64,000 nucleotides of DNA, from assembly GCA_947561395.2 (NCBI GenBank), contig OX387195.1, positions 25,187,126 to 25,251,125 on the forward strand. The letters are read 5' to 3'. The first letter of the stretch is position 1; each line of letters opens with the position of its first letter. Positions 35,068 through 46,353 of the stretch are shown here, piece by piece. A model generated the notes under the pieces. That model did not search any database, was not told the origin of the DNA, and was given only the letters and a program-made list of their open reading frames with translations. The DNA is from Buxus sempervirens (Eukaryota; Streptophyta; Magnoliopsida; Buxales; Buxaceae). The position numbers and the translations under genes are program-made.

Positions 35068-35520
35068 GAGAATTATGGAAAAGAGTCACTTTTGGTCTAT
35101 AATTATAAAAACATGCCACTAAGATCCCAATTTACAGAAACATATCACTTTTTGTTTATATTTGACTTGAAGGGTCACTTCTAAAAAATAATGTCATTTT
35201 ATTATAGACAGACCACGCTTGAGTCCACGTATGATGCGCTCATGTCCCACGTAGAATACGCTTGTATCGAGTCCACATATGATGCTCTCGTGTCCCACGT
35301 AGAATATACTTGTGTCCCATATAATAAGCTTGAGTTCTATGTATGATGAGCTTGTGTTTCAAGAAAATGATCTTCAAATTTAATTATTTTTCAAAATGAT
35401 TTTATAATTTAATTTCGACGGATGTTTTCATAAATATCGACAAAAAGTGACATGTTTCTGTAATTTGGAATCTTAGTAGCATGTTTTTATAATTATGGAT
35501 GATCATTTTCCATAATTTTC
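35068..35520. mobile_element. Foldback MITE with internal direct repeats
   Basis: The left arm from about 35068 (AATTATGGAAAAGAGTCAC) and the right arm ending at 35520 (its reverse complement begins GAAAATTATGGAAAATGATC) pair over about 90 bases. The interior (about 35210-35345) has imperfect repeats containing GTCCCACGTAGAATA. No matching target duplication was found. Confidence 0.6.
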
Positions 35521-37329
35521 GCAGCCATCACAATAAAATTGACAAAATGCCGGTTTGATTAGAATCTTATGATCACTTGTCAGTGGTAACTTGTTTTCAT
35601 TCCCCATAGTGGGTACTTTTCAATCATTTGTAACATTTTTGAGGAGCGTTTACCACAATAATCCAGAGGAAAACTGTTTTTGTTTTTACATTATCTAGTG
35701 TGATGCAGCAGAGAGATCAATTGAGTTTAAGTGTGATGTAACACTGATTGAGCTCAATGGTGAACCAAAGCACAAGGGACTGGCACCGCGACATGACTGG
35801 ATGTTCTTGTCCAGGAATGTGAATTTTTGGGCATTTGTCCATCTTATGTGCAATCTCCCAGGAACCATGAGATGATGAGAGTGTCTTGTGCAGCTGTTGT
35901 CTATGAAACCGTATAAATTTTTACTACTTTGGATGTGTCGCAGACGACAAGGTTTTCTGAATCGGTTGGAGTGGTACAGAACCAATTAACCTGCCAGATA
36001 AAAATTTTCATTCATCAATTCAAACATTACTTAGGAAAAGCGATAGGATGTTTAGAATTTCGTGGTGGAAATAACAACAGGAAACTCACTTTTTCCTTCA
36101 TCTCAATGTTCAGACGTAGAACGTCACTGTTGATGCCTGTATCTATATTATCTATAAAGAGAAGAGGAGGAATATTCCTTCCAGATTTTGACCCTTTCCA
36201 AACATTGTCATTTTCAAACAAAACAATTTCCTACTATTTTAAATATGTTATAACTATCTTGAACGGTTTTTCTTAGTGGGGCCCATGTTTTTTACGTGCG
36301 TAGCGCGTGCACCCCCTAGTATATATATATAACAAAACAAATCCAAATTAGGCTATTCAGACGGTATGGTATGAACCTGCACGGTCAATTAGCACAAGCC
36401 AAACCCAAATCCAAACTAAATGCTCACTTCAAATTCTTATTCTTGTTGGGTCGGGTGGACTGTAGACAGCCCAGTTAGAATTACACCTTTAGTTTAGCCC
36501 ATACCAAACCCACTTCTATGCCAATTGTTTTGGTAGACTATGCTATAAAAACATCAAAATATTGTTACTTTTAAGTAAGATATATATAAATCATTAATAT
36601 ATTTATTCATAAAATATGTATTTTGGTGTTGGATATAAGGAAAAACATATATTTTAATGGATTAAGATTGAATTCCGCCCCGTTGTGCTGAACATAACCC
36701 CAACCTAACCTAATTTAGAAAAGACCAACCTAATGGGAGGAAATGTGGAAGGTTACCCAATTAACTGTGACACATCCTAGTTTTTAATTCTTATTTGTAT
36801 TTTGATTTCAAATCTATTCTCATTTTAAACGGGTAAATGGGTATGCACTCGTGGAGTATGAACATGTCTAATCTAACTGCACCAAATCAAAATCTCCACG
36901 GCCAAAAACCAGTAAACTGAGCTGTGTTGCACCGACAGAGAAACACTTCGTAAGAATGTCAAAAAGGAATCGCGTAGGGACGTCAATAATTGATTCCCCC
37001 ACCAAAGCCTGCCGACCTTTTTGACTTGGTCTTGATCTTAAAAACCTTTTTCAACTTTTGTACTTCTTTACCGACGATGACCAAGTGCGTTCACAGAATA
37101 AGTTATGACGGGGGCGAAAGTGATACTTAAACGGTTAAACCGCGTCCCTCCTCTTCTATTCAACGCTCTAAAATATGAAAAATACCCACATCAAAGAAGA
37201 AGAAATTAAAGACAAGTATACCAAATCAATTCCCACTTCACCAATCTCCTTCAAGCTTTCTAGCTTTTAATTTTACTGCCCCCTTTTTGTCATGAAATGA
37301 TGCTGTGTTTAGGATTTTTTATTTTCTCT
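35521..37329. other. Intergenic region with one Helitron, no supported gene
   Basis: A plus-strand frame near 35720-35870 (reading CDVTLIELNGEPKHKGLAPR) looks protein-like but I cannot assign it. The rest, apart from the Helitron at 36142-36319, is AT-rich spacer. Confidence 0.3.
36142..36319 (+). mobile_element. Short non-autonomous Helitron (copy A)
   Basis: Starts TCTATATTATCTATAAAG after an A and ends CTAG before a T. A GC-rich hairpin region (GTGCGTAGCGCGTGCAC) lies a few bases before the end. TC start, CTRR end, 3' hairpin and insertion between A and T are the Helitron hallmarks. It shares internal sequence (GAATATTCCTTC, AAACAAAACAAT) with copy B at 42648. Confidence 0.75.
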
Positions 37330-37770
37330 GATCTCGACGGCCACGTTTGGATATGACGTCTCAACATTTGAAGAAAGCTTCACCTCCTTGGAAAATCTGG
37401 TGGTAGAAGGAATCAAGATGGCTGAGTTCCTGGGTATCGGAAAAGTAATTATAGAAGGCGACTGCAAGAGTGCTATCGACATCCTCTTGAAGAAGTCTTC
37501 ATCTCCTTGGAAAATCCGGGCACTGAGATGGAAGAAGCTTTCATCCTCATCTCATCGTTTGAAGAAATTGAATTCTCACTTGTTTTCAGAGAAATAAATA
37601 TGGTTGCTGACTTACTGGCTAATTTTGGAATAAGTAATTTCTCTTGTTACTAGAGAAAACGTCTTCCTTTGAGCATTAACTCTCTTTTGTTAGATGATAT
37701 TGCAGGCAGGACTTCGGTCCGTTATGTAAACCCAGACTAAGTATCTCTCTATTTCTTTAATAAAATGTTG
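37330..37770 (+). mobile_element. LINE 3' remnant (RNase H-like end)
   Basis: The frame contains GIKMAEFLGIGKVIIEGDCK followed by SAIDIL and, after a frameshift, SLVFREINMVADLLANFGIS, then an end resembling SLYFFNKMLL before an A-rich run. This is the RNase H-like C-terminal domain and 3' end of plant non-LTR retrotransposons. Stops and frameshifts make it inactive. The rest of the element is missing (5' truncated). Confidence 0.65.
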
Positions 37771-38408
37771 TTATAAAAAAATCAAAAATCTGACTTCTCA
37801 ACAAAGAAATATTAGAGTATCTTTTATTTATTTATTTTTCTTTTTTAGGTAATGATTAGGTCTCATGTGTTTGGTAATTTGACATACTAAATATAAGCAT
37901 TCTAGAACCAAAGTAATGTGCTGATTTTCTAATTGTTTTTCTATTTAATCTTCTCTATCTTTGTTATTAGCTCTCATATGGAAACTTCATTGCCTTGTCT
38001 TATCCCTTCTTTTATGTCTTTTATTTTAAAATCCCATTTTGTAATCCATTTGCATTCTGGCTTCAATTGGGTTTTCTCCATTTCCTGCCCTTTTCCTTCA
38101 AACATCTTCTTTTCTCCTTCCAACCAAAATTTTGGTCTTTGACTTCAATTTCTAGCTTTTTGTCCTCATACATGCAAGTGGGTCTAAATTAAACAAGAAA
38201 AAGAATCATGAGTATGGTGCTTGAACGGATCAGGGCAGGTGACTGTCTTGCCACCTACTAAAATTCACCCAATTAGCTGCATAGCATTGTCGAAGGACCT
38301 TGACATTGGACTCTGTCATCCACTCTGGTCCCATATTCCTTTTTCATTATGACAAACAAAACAGTGCAATCTCCCTACAGATCTCACTTATCCACAATAT
38401 TAATAAAG
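37771..38408. other. Spacer, no gene seen
   Basis: AT-rich sequence between the LINE end and the solo LTR. Short frames (37933-38192) have no recognisable content. Confidence 0.4.
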
Positions 38409-38413
38409 CCAAT

Positions 38414-40845
38414 TGTAGACACCTGATTTTTGCACCCCTAAAATGGCAAAAAATGAAAAGTCAAACTAAAAGTCAAACCCTAAGGGGTCAAAAATTGACT
38501 TTTTGATTCAAGTGAATTTGGCCATCAAACTTCATATCATTGGAAAGAGCATTTCGACACGGTTCCAACGCAACTGAATTTGCTGGAATCGGAGTCCAGA
38601 TGAAAAAGATATGAGCTGGTCAAACTTTTGGGGAGCAAAAAGTTGACTTTTTGCTCGACCCCAATTGAGCTGCCAAACTTGATCCCAATGGATAGGTGGT
38701 TCCGAGCTGATTCCAACGACACTAAGTTTAATGAAATCGGACACCGGATAAGGAAGTTATGAGCAGTTGAAGTTTCAGAAAAACTGCCCATGTGGCAAAA
38801 AGGCAGCAAAAATGGACTAAACCAATAAAATAAATAAGATAAATGTGTTTAACAATATTTTAATAAAGAGAATCTCGTTTTCTAATAAAATAATCGGAAA
38901 AATCGGATAAAAATCCTGCAAAAAGCCAAAATGAATAGAGGTTTGAAATCCACACATTTTTAAAACGTGCGGGACCGTATTTACATTACGGGCAGGGCAT
39001 GCCCGTATTTTAAATACGGGCACGCTTCTAGAAGGAAGACACGCGTCGCCGTACGGCGGAACACGCGTCCCGTACGGACGAATCTGCGATAATTGCAAAT
39101 ATTCGTTTTTCGCCCGTATTTGAATTACGGGCAAGGCACGCCCGTACTTGAAGTACGGGCAAGGCACGCCCGTAGTTCAAATACGGGCACGGGATTTTTG
39201 CCTATAAATAGAGAGGCCACCCCCCTTCATTTGGACAAGCCTTCTCCCCTGGCCATGACCCTCTCCCTCCTGGTGCACTCCATGGCCGAATCCTGCCATA
39301 CCACCACTCCACCACCCTAGACCTTTTTAATGCCCAAATTGCCCCTCCATCCCAAAACCATGCTCAAATACCCATAACCTTGTCTAAGCTTTGACCTTTC
39401 CTCTCCTTAGATTGAAGAATCTAACCAAGCCCTTCCCAATTCATCCCAGCAAACCTAGGAGGACGCGGAAGCGCTGCCCGAATCTTCAAAGAACCACAAA
39501 TCTAACAAAGCAAGCTAATTGCATTGTAAGTATTCTCTAATTTGAATAAATTTTGATTATGCTATTCTCTTATTTACTCATTTTTTTTTTATCACTAACT
39601 TGTTTGCTGTTTTGGATGAAATGAGAGGTGCCATAAGAATTTAAAATCAAAAGTATTAACCATTGTTGGAAATGAAGAAAAGAAAGTGCTTTCTCTTTAG
39701 AACAAAGTAGTCATCTCTAACCATTTAATGAAGGAGGATCAAGCCTTGCTTAAAGACACCTAATATTCCCTGTAAAACTCCCCCTTGTCCCTCCTCAAGA
39801 TCAACTAGAGACTATCCATGCAAGGTAGTCTTTCTTCAAGAAACATTAAAAGAAAAGGAAGATGGTCATTTGGGCCAAATGAGGCAAATGAAGTCTCTAG
39901 AAGAACTTTCAACCTTTGCTGAAGTTACCAGAACACTTGAAGAGGCCACGGAGATGATCCAGATTGAAATCGGCGGCAAAAATGCAAAGCAGGTGGCGCC
40001 CGTAAACTCAGGCCGGTCCAGCCTGGACCGTGTCTGATTCACGGACGAGGGGGACCGGATTTCATTCACGGGCGATGCTGGACCGTAAAGCAAACACGGG
40101 CGAAATGTAAAAATGATGTAAAAATGTAATTTCTTGGCCTGGTTGGACCAATTCCGGTCTAAGCCGGCCTGAACCACTCCCCTTAACCATTTTGGGCTTT
40201 CTTAAGCCCATTTTTGACCTTGGGCCTAGATAGGCCCACCAAGATTCCCTTGGGCCCACTTGAGGGCCCACATTGAGACCGGCCCATACCAGGCCCGTTT
40301 TCAATAAAACGGGCCCAGGCCACTAGACTTTGGCTAATGGGCCCATTCCAAGCCCACTAAGCCCAAACTAAAATTGTAAATATATAAAACTTAATAAAAT
40401 AACCAAATGGGTTACCCAATAACCCAACTGGGCCTAAGGCCCAACCGTGGCAACCCACGGGTCTTCCAACGGGACCCGGGTCCGACCCACTTCCTCTAGA
40501 TAGATAAAAAGATAAAATCAAATAAAAAGGGACCCACACCTCCAGCGGGCCCCGTCAGACCCAATAAGCAGCATGCTGGTCGAGGAAGGGTGAAATTGAC
40601 TCAAAAACCAGGGAGACCCGAGGGACCCGTCAAACCGACGGGGCGGACCGGGGTGTCTTTAGGACTTCCCCGGACCGTAACCGAGGACTTAGCTAGATCT
40701 CTAATAAGCCGCAGACCAGACTTAGACCCGGTTAGGGCAAAACCGTGTCTGCCTGCACTCTCAGGCAGTGGCGACTCTGAAAATCCCGAGGCACGCACCA
40801 AAGGCACGCCCGGTGTGCGATCTAGGCCAGGTTTAGGTGCGCACA
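38414..40845 (+). mobile_element. Solo LTR, Tat/Ogre-like Ty3-gypsy (copy 2)
   Basis: Begins TGTAGACACCTGATTTTTGC and ends GTGCGCACA. It is flanked by the 5-base direct repeat CCAAT (38409-38413 and 40846-40850). CCTATAAATA at 39201-39210 is a likely LTR promoter. GTGGCGACTCTG lies about 77 bases before the end, the same place as in copy 1. At about 2.43 kb with no gag-pol frame, it reads as a solo LTR. A periodic palindrome array lies upstream of the promoter (38974-39187). An alternative is a truncated element in which TGGCGACTCTG is the primer-binding site. Confidence 0.72.
38974..39187. repeat. Array of CCCGTA...TACGGG palindromes at 28-base spacing
   Basis: Palindromes of 19 bases begin at 38974, 39002, 39113, 39141 and 39169, mostly of the form CCCGTA-N7-TACGGG. 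39141-39159 (CCCGTACTTGAAGTACGGG) and 39002-39020 have perfect 9-base arms. Spacing between neighbours is 28 bases, separated by GCAAGGCACG-type linkers. The array ends 14 bases before the LTR TATA-like box. Confidence 0.85.
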
Positions 40846-40850
40846 CCAAT

Positions 40851-42299
40851 CCTGAGGAATATTCCTTAGGGATTCTAACCCTCCCTTTTTTTCACATAAA
40901 TACCGTCCACCGCAAACACACAAAAACCCCAAATAAAACCACCATCATAATCTACTTTCCAGCTTCAACTGCCCGCCTACTTTGATGTTGCACGGTTATC
41001 ATGTTCTCTACAAACAAAACTAACCAAAGAGGTGTGCCCACATGTAGTAGTGCATGTGCATGCCTCCGCTTGTGGCGAACTAAAACATCTAAATTAATCG
41101 AATATAGAAAAGATTTTCCCTAATCTCTCTCTCAATCATTTGGGTATTGTCATTCCAAGCAAGCAATATTTTAGAAATGCTCTTTTTTTCTATGGGAATG
41201 CATGCGCTATGTGCATAGCACAAGAATGAGAAGAAGGGCCTTTTGAGAATTGAATGTTATGTGGCTAGGTAGTTATGATATTCAAATAGGTGATAGTAAT
41301 AAACCTTAGTATTGAAGTAAATTGGGAAAAAAATGAAAGGCATACGTATTGAGTATAAAATGCCAAGCAGAAAACAAGGTTGGCTTTAAATAATAGTATT
41401 TGGCTTTATATATATATAGTTAGACTTTTAATTCAGAAACTTCTTATAAGGCAATTGCAATGGACAACACTTATATATTTGGTGAGATCATTGATTATTT
41501 TCCTTCCTACTCCCTTGAAATTTGTTAAGTCATTAATACAAAGCATGCAAATATTTAAGGCTTTCTGACATTTTATATATATCTCTAACTACCTTGCCAG
41601 CCAAGAAGGTAAAACCCGTGCAACTTGCTCTTTGAAGATCATATATATATGAGATCGTCAAAATGAAAGAAAAATAACCTAATAGACCATTACTTAAAAG
41701 CTACGTTTCCAGGTTATTAAGAACGGAGTTAGAAACGAAAAAACAAAAAAAGAATTATTAGTCAAGATAAAATGCCTACATTTCTTAGGATATTTACGAG
41801 AACACCTCCAAATTTTGAACTCGCGATCCATACACGTGTAAAGTGCCGACCGGGTGGGAACCCGTAAATTTGTCGAAGCAGACTTTAGCCCTTTCAGCCG
41901 GGCTACAAAGCAACAAAAATGAAGGAATCTAAGCTGCAACTTTCAATTACGAATATCCCGATAACCCTCCGGGCTCCAATCTTTCAACAACCAATGCTTC
42001 AATGGCCAAGTCATTTAAGCCTGAAGAGGGATTGGGCTAATTCCGTGGTTTTCGGCATGGAGAGAGGCATTTGTGCAAGTGAGGAAGATAGTTAAAGAAA
42101 AGACATGCTCCAGCTGACGACCCTCTTGCACATGCTCCAACATCGACTCTCCGCGGCTACAAAACGCCGAGAGGGACTTATCATTCCCTCCTGCAAATTC
42201 AAATATCCTTTTCAGGATGTCATTGGACTCGTAATGGGATGTATTGTCACGACATCTGACGGTCTTCTTTGAACTCGCTCTGACCAAGTCGGTTTTATA
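40851..42299. other. Spacer with no supported gene
   Basis: AT-rich DNA. The minus-strand frames 41694-41939 and 42015-42287 (the latter about 90 residues, hydrophilic) could be gene debris, but I recognise no domain and see no matching splice sites. Confidence 0.3.
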
Positions 42300-42594
42300 G
42301 GGGAAAATTAGTTTTTAGTGACAATTTTTTTAAAATAATTTAGATTCAGTCAGCTAATTCTTAAAAATTGAGAATTAATAATACTTTATTTAAATAATTA
42401 AGATTCAGTGTCATTTTTACTATTCATAAATTTTTAAAGTCTTTTGAATGCATGGTGAAAAGAAAGTTTTTATCAACAATAAATGACACTGAATCTCAAT
42501 TATTTGAAAAATGTACCATTAATTATCAATTTTTAAAAATTGGCCAACTAAATCTGAATTATTTTTAAAAATATCATTAAAAACCAATTTCCCC
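42300..42594. mobile_element. Foldback MITE, about 295 bases
   Basis: Left end GGGGAAAATTAGTTTTTAG and right end (reverse complement) GGGGAAATTGGTTTTTAATG, with inverted similarity over about 90 bases (including TTTAGATTCAG / CTAAATCTGAATT). The flanks are T-rich (TTTTATAG and TTTTTATG), suggesting an imperfect target duplication. Confidence 0.65.
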
Positions 42595-42647
42595 TTTTTA
42601 TGTGGAAACCGCGTGAACCGTGTGGTTTGTATTGATGCTGTAATTTA

Positions 42648-42826
42648 TCTATACTATTAATAAAGAGAAGAGGGGGAATATTCCTTCTAGATTCTGGTCC
42701 CATTTTCTTTTTTCAAACATTTTCCTTTCCAAACAAAACAATCCCCCATTATTTTAAACTAACTACCTTAGGTTGTATATATAAGTGGGCTACGTTTTCT
42801 ACACGCATAGCGTGTGCAGCCCCTAA
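42648..42826 (+). mobile_element. Short non-autonomous Helitron (copy B)
   Basis: Starts TCTATACTATTAATAAAG after an A and ends CTAA before a T. A perfect hairpin ACACGC-ATA-GCGTGT sits shortly before the end. It is 179 bases, almost the same length as copy A, with shared internal blocks. Confidence 0.8.
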
Positions 42827-43078
42827 TATATATCAAAAAAGCTGTCAAGAATCTAGTCAATGGTTTTAAGTGTTCCATTTTTTAATTTTTTTTTTTTTTA
42901 AACAGCATATTTAGTCAATGGTTTCATCCTTTAATTACATAGCAACAATTTGCAGTAAAATACTAATTCCATTACTTAATTAATTAACCTTGACTTTAGC
43001 AGCAATCAAAACCAATATAAATCCCAACCTTCATTTCTCTCCAGATGTCAGACCTTCAAGAACAAACATGTCTCCTTA
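42827..43078. other. Upstream flank of the LRX gene
   Basis: AT-rich promoter side of the LRX gene. The leader includes TTCATTTCTCTCCAG shortly before the ATG at 43079. No unambiguous TATA box chosen. Confidence 0.35.
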
Positions 43079-44317
43079 ATGGGAAAGCCTCATCTTAATC
43101 CAGCCCTTTGGGGCCTATTCATCTCCTTTTTCTTCTTCTTCTTTAAACCTTCAAACCAAGCATCCCCACCTCTCCCAAACCAGAGACTCCTAAATGCCTA
43201 CACAGCACTTCAAGCATGGAAACATGTAATCCTATCAGACCCCAGTAGCCAAACGTCAAATTGGTACGGCCTGGATGTCTGCAACTACACCGGCGTCTAC
43301 TGTGCACCTGCACCAGATGATCCTCACATAATCACAGTCGCCGGAATTGACCTGAACCATGGAAACATCTCTGGTTCGTTGCCGGAGGAGCTCGGCCTCC
43401 TCACCGATCTTTCTCTCTTCCACATCAACTCCAATCTTTTCTGCGGAACCATCCCACAAAGCTTCCGTAATCTTCGCCTTCTTCATGAGCTCGACGTCAG
43501 TAACAACCAGTTCTCCGGTCAGTTCCCTTCGGTCGTCCTCTGTCTTCCTTCACTCAAGTTTCTCGACATCCGATACAATCAGTTCGAGGGAAACATCCCC
43601 GATCGCCTGTTCGATTTGAATCTCGATGCGATCTTTATAAACAACAATAGATTTCGATGCTCCGTGCCCAAAAACATCGGCAACTCTAATGTTTCAGTAC
43701 TCGTCCTAGCCAATAATGAGCTGAACGGTTGCCTGCCTTCGAGTATAACAAAAATGGGGGAAACCCTACAAGAGATTATTCTCTTGAACGCTGGTCTTAC
43801 ATCGTGTCTGCCGCCGGAGATTGGGTTGTTGAAGAGCGTAACGGTTTTTGATGTCGGCTTTAACAAGCTGGTGGGACCGTTACCGGAAACAATGGGACAA
43901 ATGAAGAGCTTGGAGCAGTTGAACGTGGCGCACAACCAGCTTTCCGGTGAGATCCCGGAGAGTATATGTTCATTGCCGAACTTGGAGAATTTCACGTATT
44001 CGGACAATTACTTCTGCCGAGCACCACCAACATGTCTGAAACTACCAGATAAGGACGACAGGCAGAATTGTATTCCAGGTCGGCCATTGCAGCGGTCTGC
44101 CGATGAATGTGCGTCGTTCCTTTTGCGTCCTGTACACTGCAGTAATGAATTTGGCTGTTCGCCACCACCTCCTCCTCCTCCTCCTCCGCCACCACCACCA
44201 CCACCTCCTCCTCCTCCTCCTCCTCCTCCTCCGCCACCACCACCTCCTCCTGGCTGTTCGCCACCACCACCATCACCTCCTCCTCCTCCGCCAGCTGCTT
44301 ATTACTACCATCCATGA
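43079..44317 (+). CDS. Leucine-rich repeat extensin-like protein (LRX6/7-like)
   Basis: Single-exon gene, 412 residues. A hydrophobic N-terminal signal (LFISFFFFFF) precedes the LRX N-terminal domain (LLNAYTALQAWKHVILSDPS, NWYGLDVCNYTGVYCAP). About ten leucine-rich repeats follow (GSLPEELGLLTDLSLFHINS, LHELDVSNNQFSGQFP, LEQLNVAHNQLSGEIPESIC), then a Cys-rich hinge (PPTCLKLPDKDDRQNC, ADECASF) and a proline-rich C-terminus. LRX proteins sit in the cell wall, bind RALF peptides and coordinate wall expansion with FERONIA-type receptors. The extensin part is odd: a pure run of 30 prolines (44162-44251), a short second block and an AAYYYHP tail. It lacks the repeated Ser-Pro4 and cross-linking Tyr motifs of long LRX members, so covalent wall insertion is less certain. 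The first ATG was chosen since the signal follows directly. Confidence 0.9.
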   Translation: MGKPHLNPALWGLFISFFFFFFKPSNQASPPLPNQRLLNAYTALQAWKHVILSDPSSQTSNWYGLDVCNYTGVYCAPAPDDPHIITVAGIDLNHGNISGSLPEELGLLTDLSLFHINSNLFCGTIPQSFRNLRLLHELDVSNNQFSGQFPSVVLCLPSLKFLDIRYNQFEGNIPDRLFDLNLDAIFINNNRFRCSVPKNIGNSNVSVLVLANNELNGCLPSSITKMGETLQEIILLNAGLTSCLPPEIGLLKSVTVFDVGFNKLVGPLPETMGQMKSLEQLNVAHNQLSGEIPESICSLPNLENFTYSDNYFCRAPPTCLKLPDKDDRQNCIPGRPLQRSADECASFLLRPVHCSNEFGCSPPPPPPPPPPPPPPPPPPPPPPPPPPPPPPGCSPPPPSPPPPPPAAYYYHP

Positions 44318-44518
44318 CCATTTCATGGATTGTAATTCCTTTATTACTCTTTAGAAGGAAAGGAATTGTGTTTTTGTTTTTTTCAATTACTCCAAGCCAC
44401 AATAATGTCGCATGTAAAAATAAGAAATGCTATAGTTACTTTTTTTGTTAACAAGTACTTCTTTTTAATCGATTATTAGACTCATATTTTCAAATTCTCT
44501 GCGATGCTACCTTGGGAT
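44318..44518. terminator. Probable 3' untranslated region of the LRX gene
   Basis: AT-rich flank after the TGA. No classic AATAAA hexamer stands out, so the polyadenylation site is not placed exactly. Confidence 0.3.
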
Positions 44519-44850
44519 GTCTACTACAAACAATCATGCTTTTAGCGGCGGCCACAAAGTGCTGCTAAAAGCTCAAAAAAACGCCGCTAAAAGTATTAGC
44601 GGTGTTTTGTATAATGCCATAAATACCAGTGTCGCTAATTGAATTAGTGGCACTTGTAGTGGCGTTTTATGAACAAATCCCGCTATTCTTCTTATTTTAG
44701 TGGCGTTTTAGAAGTGTCGCTAAAATGTGGCCGGTCCAAGAAAGGAACCAATGTTGCCGGTTCAATTTATACTATTAGCGGAGAAACACCGCTAAAAATA
44801 GGATAACTTTTTAACAGCGTTTTCAGACAAACACCGCTAAAAATCGAGCC
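44519..44850. mobile_element. CACTA (En/Spm)-type terminal remnant
   Basis: A decayed terminus (CTACTACAAACAATCATG, compare CACTACAA) is followed at once by dense short repeats in both orientations: TTTTAGCGGCGG, CGCCGCTAAAAG, TTAGCGGTGTTTTG, TAGTGGCGTTTTA, ACACCGCTAAAAAT. Such GCGGCGTTTT/CGCCGCTAA subterminal repeats are typical of plant CACTA elements. The opposite end was not found and no transposase frame is visible, so it is probably truncated. Confidence 0.65.
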
Positions 44851-46197
44851 TGTAAATCAAAATACAATTCTGGTTGTTGATTTTTGATGGCTGTGGAACC
44901 TGTAATTCAGAATATAATTCTGCTAATTGATTTTTTATGCCTGTAGAACCTATAATTCAAAATATAATTCTAAAGCACATAACTGAATCTTTTGTTTCAT
45001 TGATTGTAGCTATCAACAATTTTAATATGATAACAAAATAAAATTTGAAGTACAAAATAAATCTAATAAAAGTTGACATCAAACACTATTTACATGTTCC
45101 AAAATAAGAATTAAATAGAAAAAGTTCATTTAATTTGTAATAAATCAAAGAAAGGACTATCTTCAGCTTTCCATCATCTCTCAATCATCTAAAGGTTGAG
45201 TACGAGAAGAACGAATGTCTGAACCTCCTTGCTTTGTAGCCTGCATATGATTCCACAAAATCATTATAAGTATAAAGCAATTCATGGCAATAATTAATCA
45301 CAAGTGGTATACTTAAATCAATACAAATTTAGTCTATACAAAACTAATAAACTACATTGCTTTTGTTCTTAAAGAATTCAAGAGTTAAGAAAATTAACAT
45401 AAACCAGGTCTTTTTTGAAATTTTATTAGACATGAAATTAAAATTTTCAAGAGAATACTACAAAAAAAAAGCATATGCAAACAAGTAAGAAGAAAGAATA
45501 GTAATTAAATAAAATTCTCATGTTACATTCAGTATAAGAATTTTTTATAATCTGAAATTATGAGGGCCATCATATTAGTTTCCTGCTACCATAGAAACCT
45601 GTTATAGCTTGGTTGTCTTGGTTTTCTGGTCTTCTATTATATCGAGCTTAGCTCCATCTTTTTGTTTCTTTTGTTGTTCCTGTAAACTTTTAGTACAATA
45701 GAGGCAGCTCTCTCTCTTTCTTTTACTTTTTTTCCCCTCTCCATGGTCTGGCCACTTGTCTAATTGGACCTAGTGGTATAATAAAACAAGTACAGTTATG
45801 GGTTGTAACCTGATTTTGATGGCAAAAGCTTTTCATCCATCTAGTCTGTCTGTAACTGAGCTACCTCCCTTTCCAATAAACTCAATTTATATCACATCAA
45901 GAGAACAACCTTACCACGCTAACACATGCAAAACTCTTCGATCATCAGTCCCGATTTCACCATTAAAAAGACTTGTCCATAATACTACACTCGGTTTTAC
46001 CTCTATCCCATCATTTATTTTACCCATAAATGAATTTCATCCCAAAAACCAAATCATTTTAGGCTAGAAATGAGTTCGAAGGCTTATCATAAATAAAGCT
46101 CATTCCCAGAATGAAAATCCAAACAAAACTCTTATTAGTTAAACTTTGATGTGACAACTAATTCTAATGTCAAATAGGTCTCAAAAAGGAAAAGTTC
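44851..46197. other. AT-rich spacer, no supported gene
   Basis: It includes a short direct duplication at about 44865-44960 (GAACCTGTAATTCA / GAACCTATAATTCA with AATATAATTCT) and possible further CACTA debris. The frame 45798-46067 is unsupported. Confidence 0.35.
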
Positions 46198-46353
46198 GGA
46201 CTCGCATCCTCTGCAGCGGAGGCTGCATACAGCCTTTCACATGAAGAGGGTGGGTCTGACCATTCATTGGAGGGCCCCACCATTCATTTGGGGGGCCCAC
46301 AGCCTTCATGTGAGAGGCTGTATGCAGCCTCCGCTGCAGACGATGTCCATCCA
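46198..46353. mobile_element. Small GC-rich MITE with 8-base target duplication
   Basis: Inverted arms of about 50 bases share CTGCAGCGGAGGCTGCATAC. The element is bounded by AAAAGTTC at 46190-46197 and 46354-46361. It has a length of 156 bases and no coding capacity. An 8-base duplication points to hAT, though a 9-base Mutator-type one with a mismatch is possible. Confidence 0.8.

Noticed and set aside
35704..35990. Frame reading CDVTLIELNGEPKHKGLAPR considered as acyl-ACP thioesterase or retroelement gag
   Set aside because: Only a vague resemblance over a few residues, with stops soon after.
43992..44402. 136-residue minus-strand Glu/Val-rich frame
   Set aside because: Antisense of the polyproline-coding run of the LRX gene.
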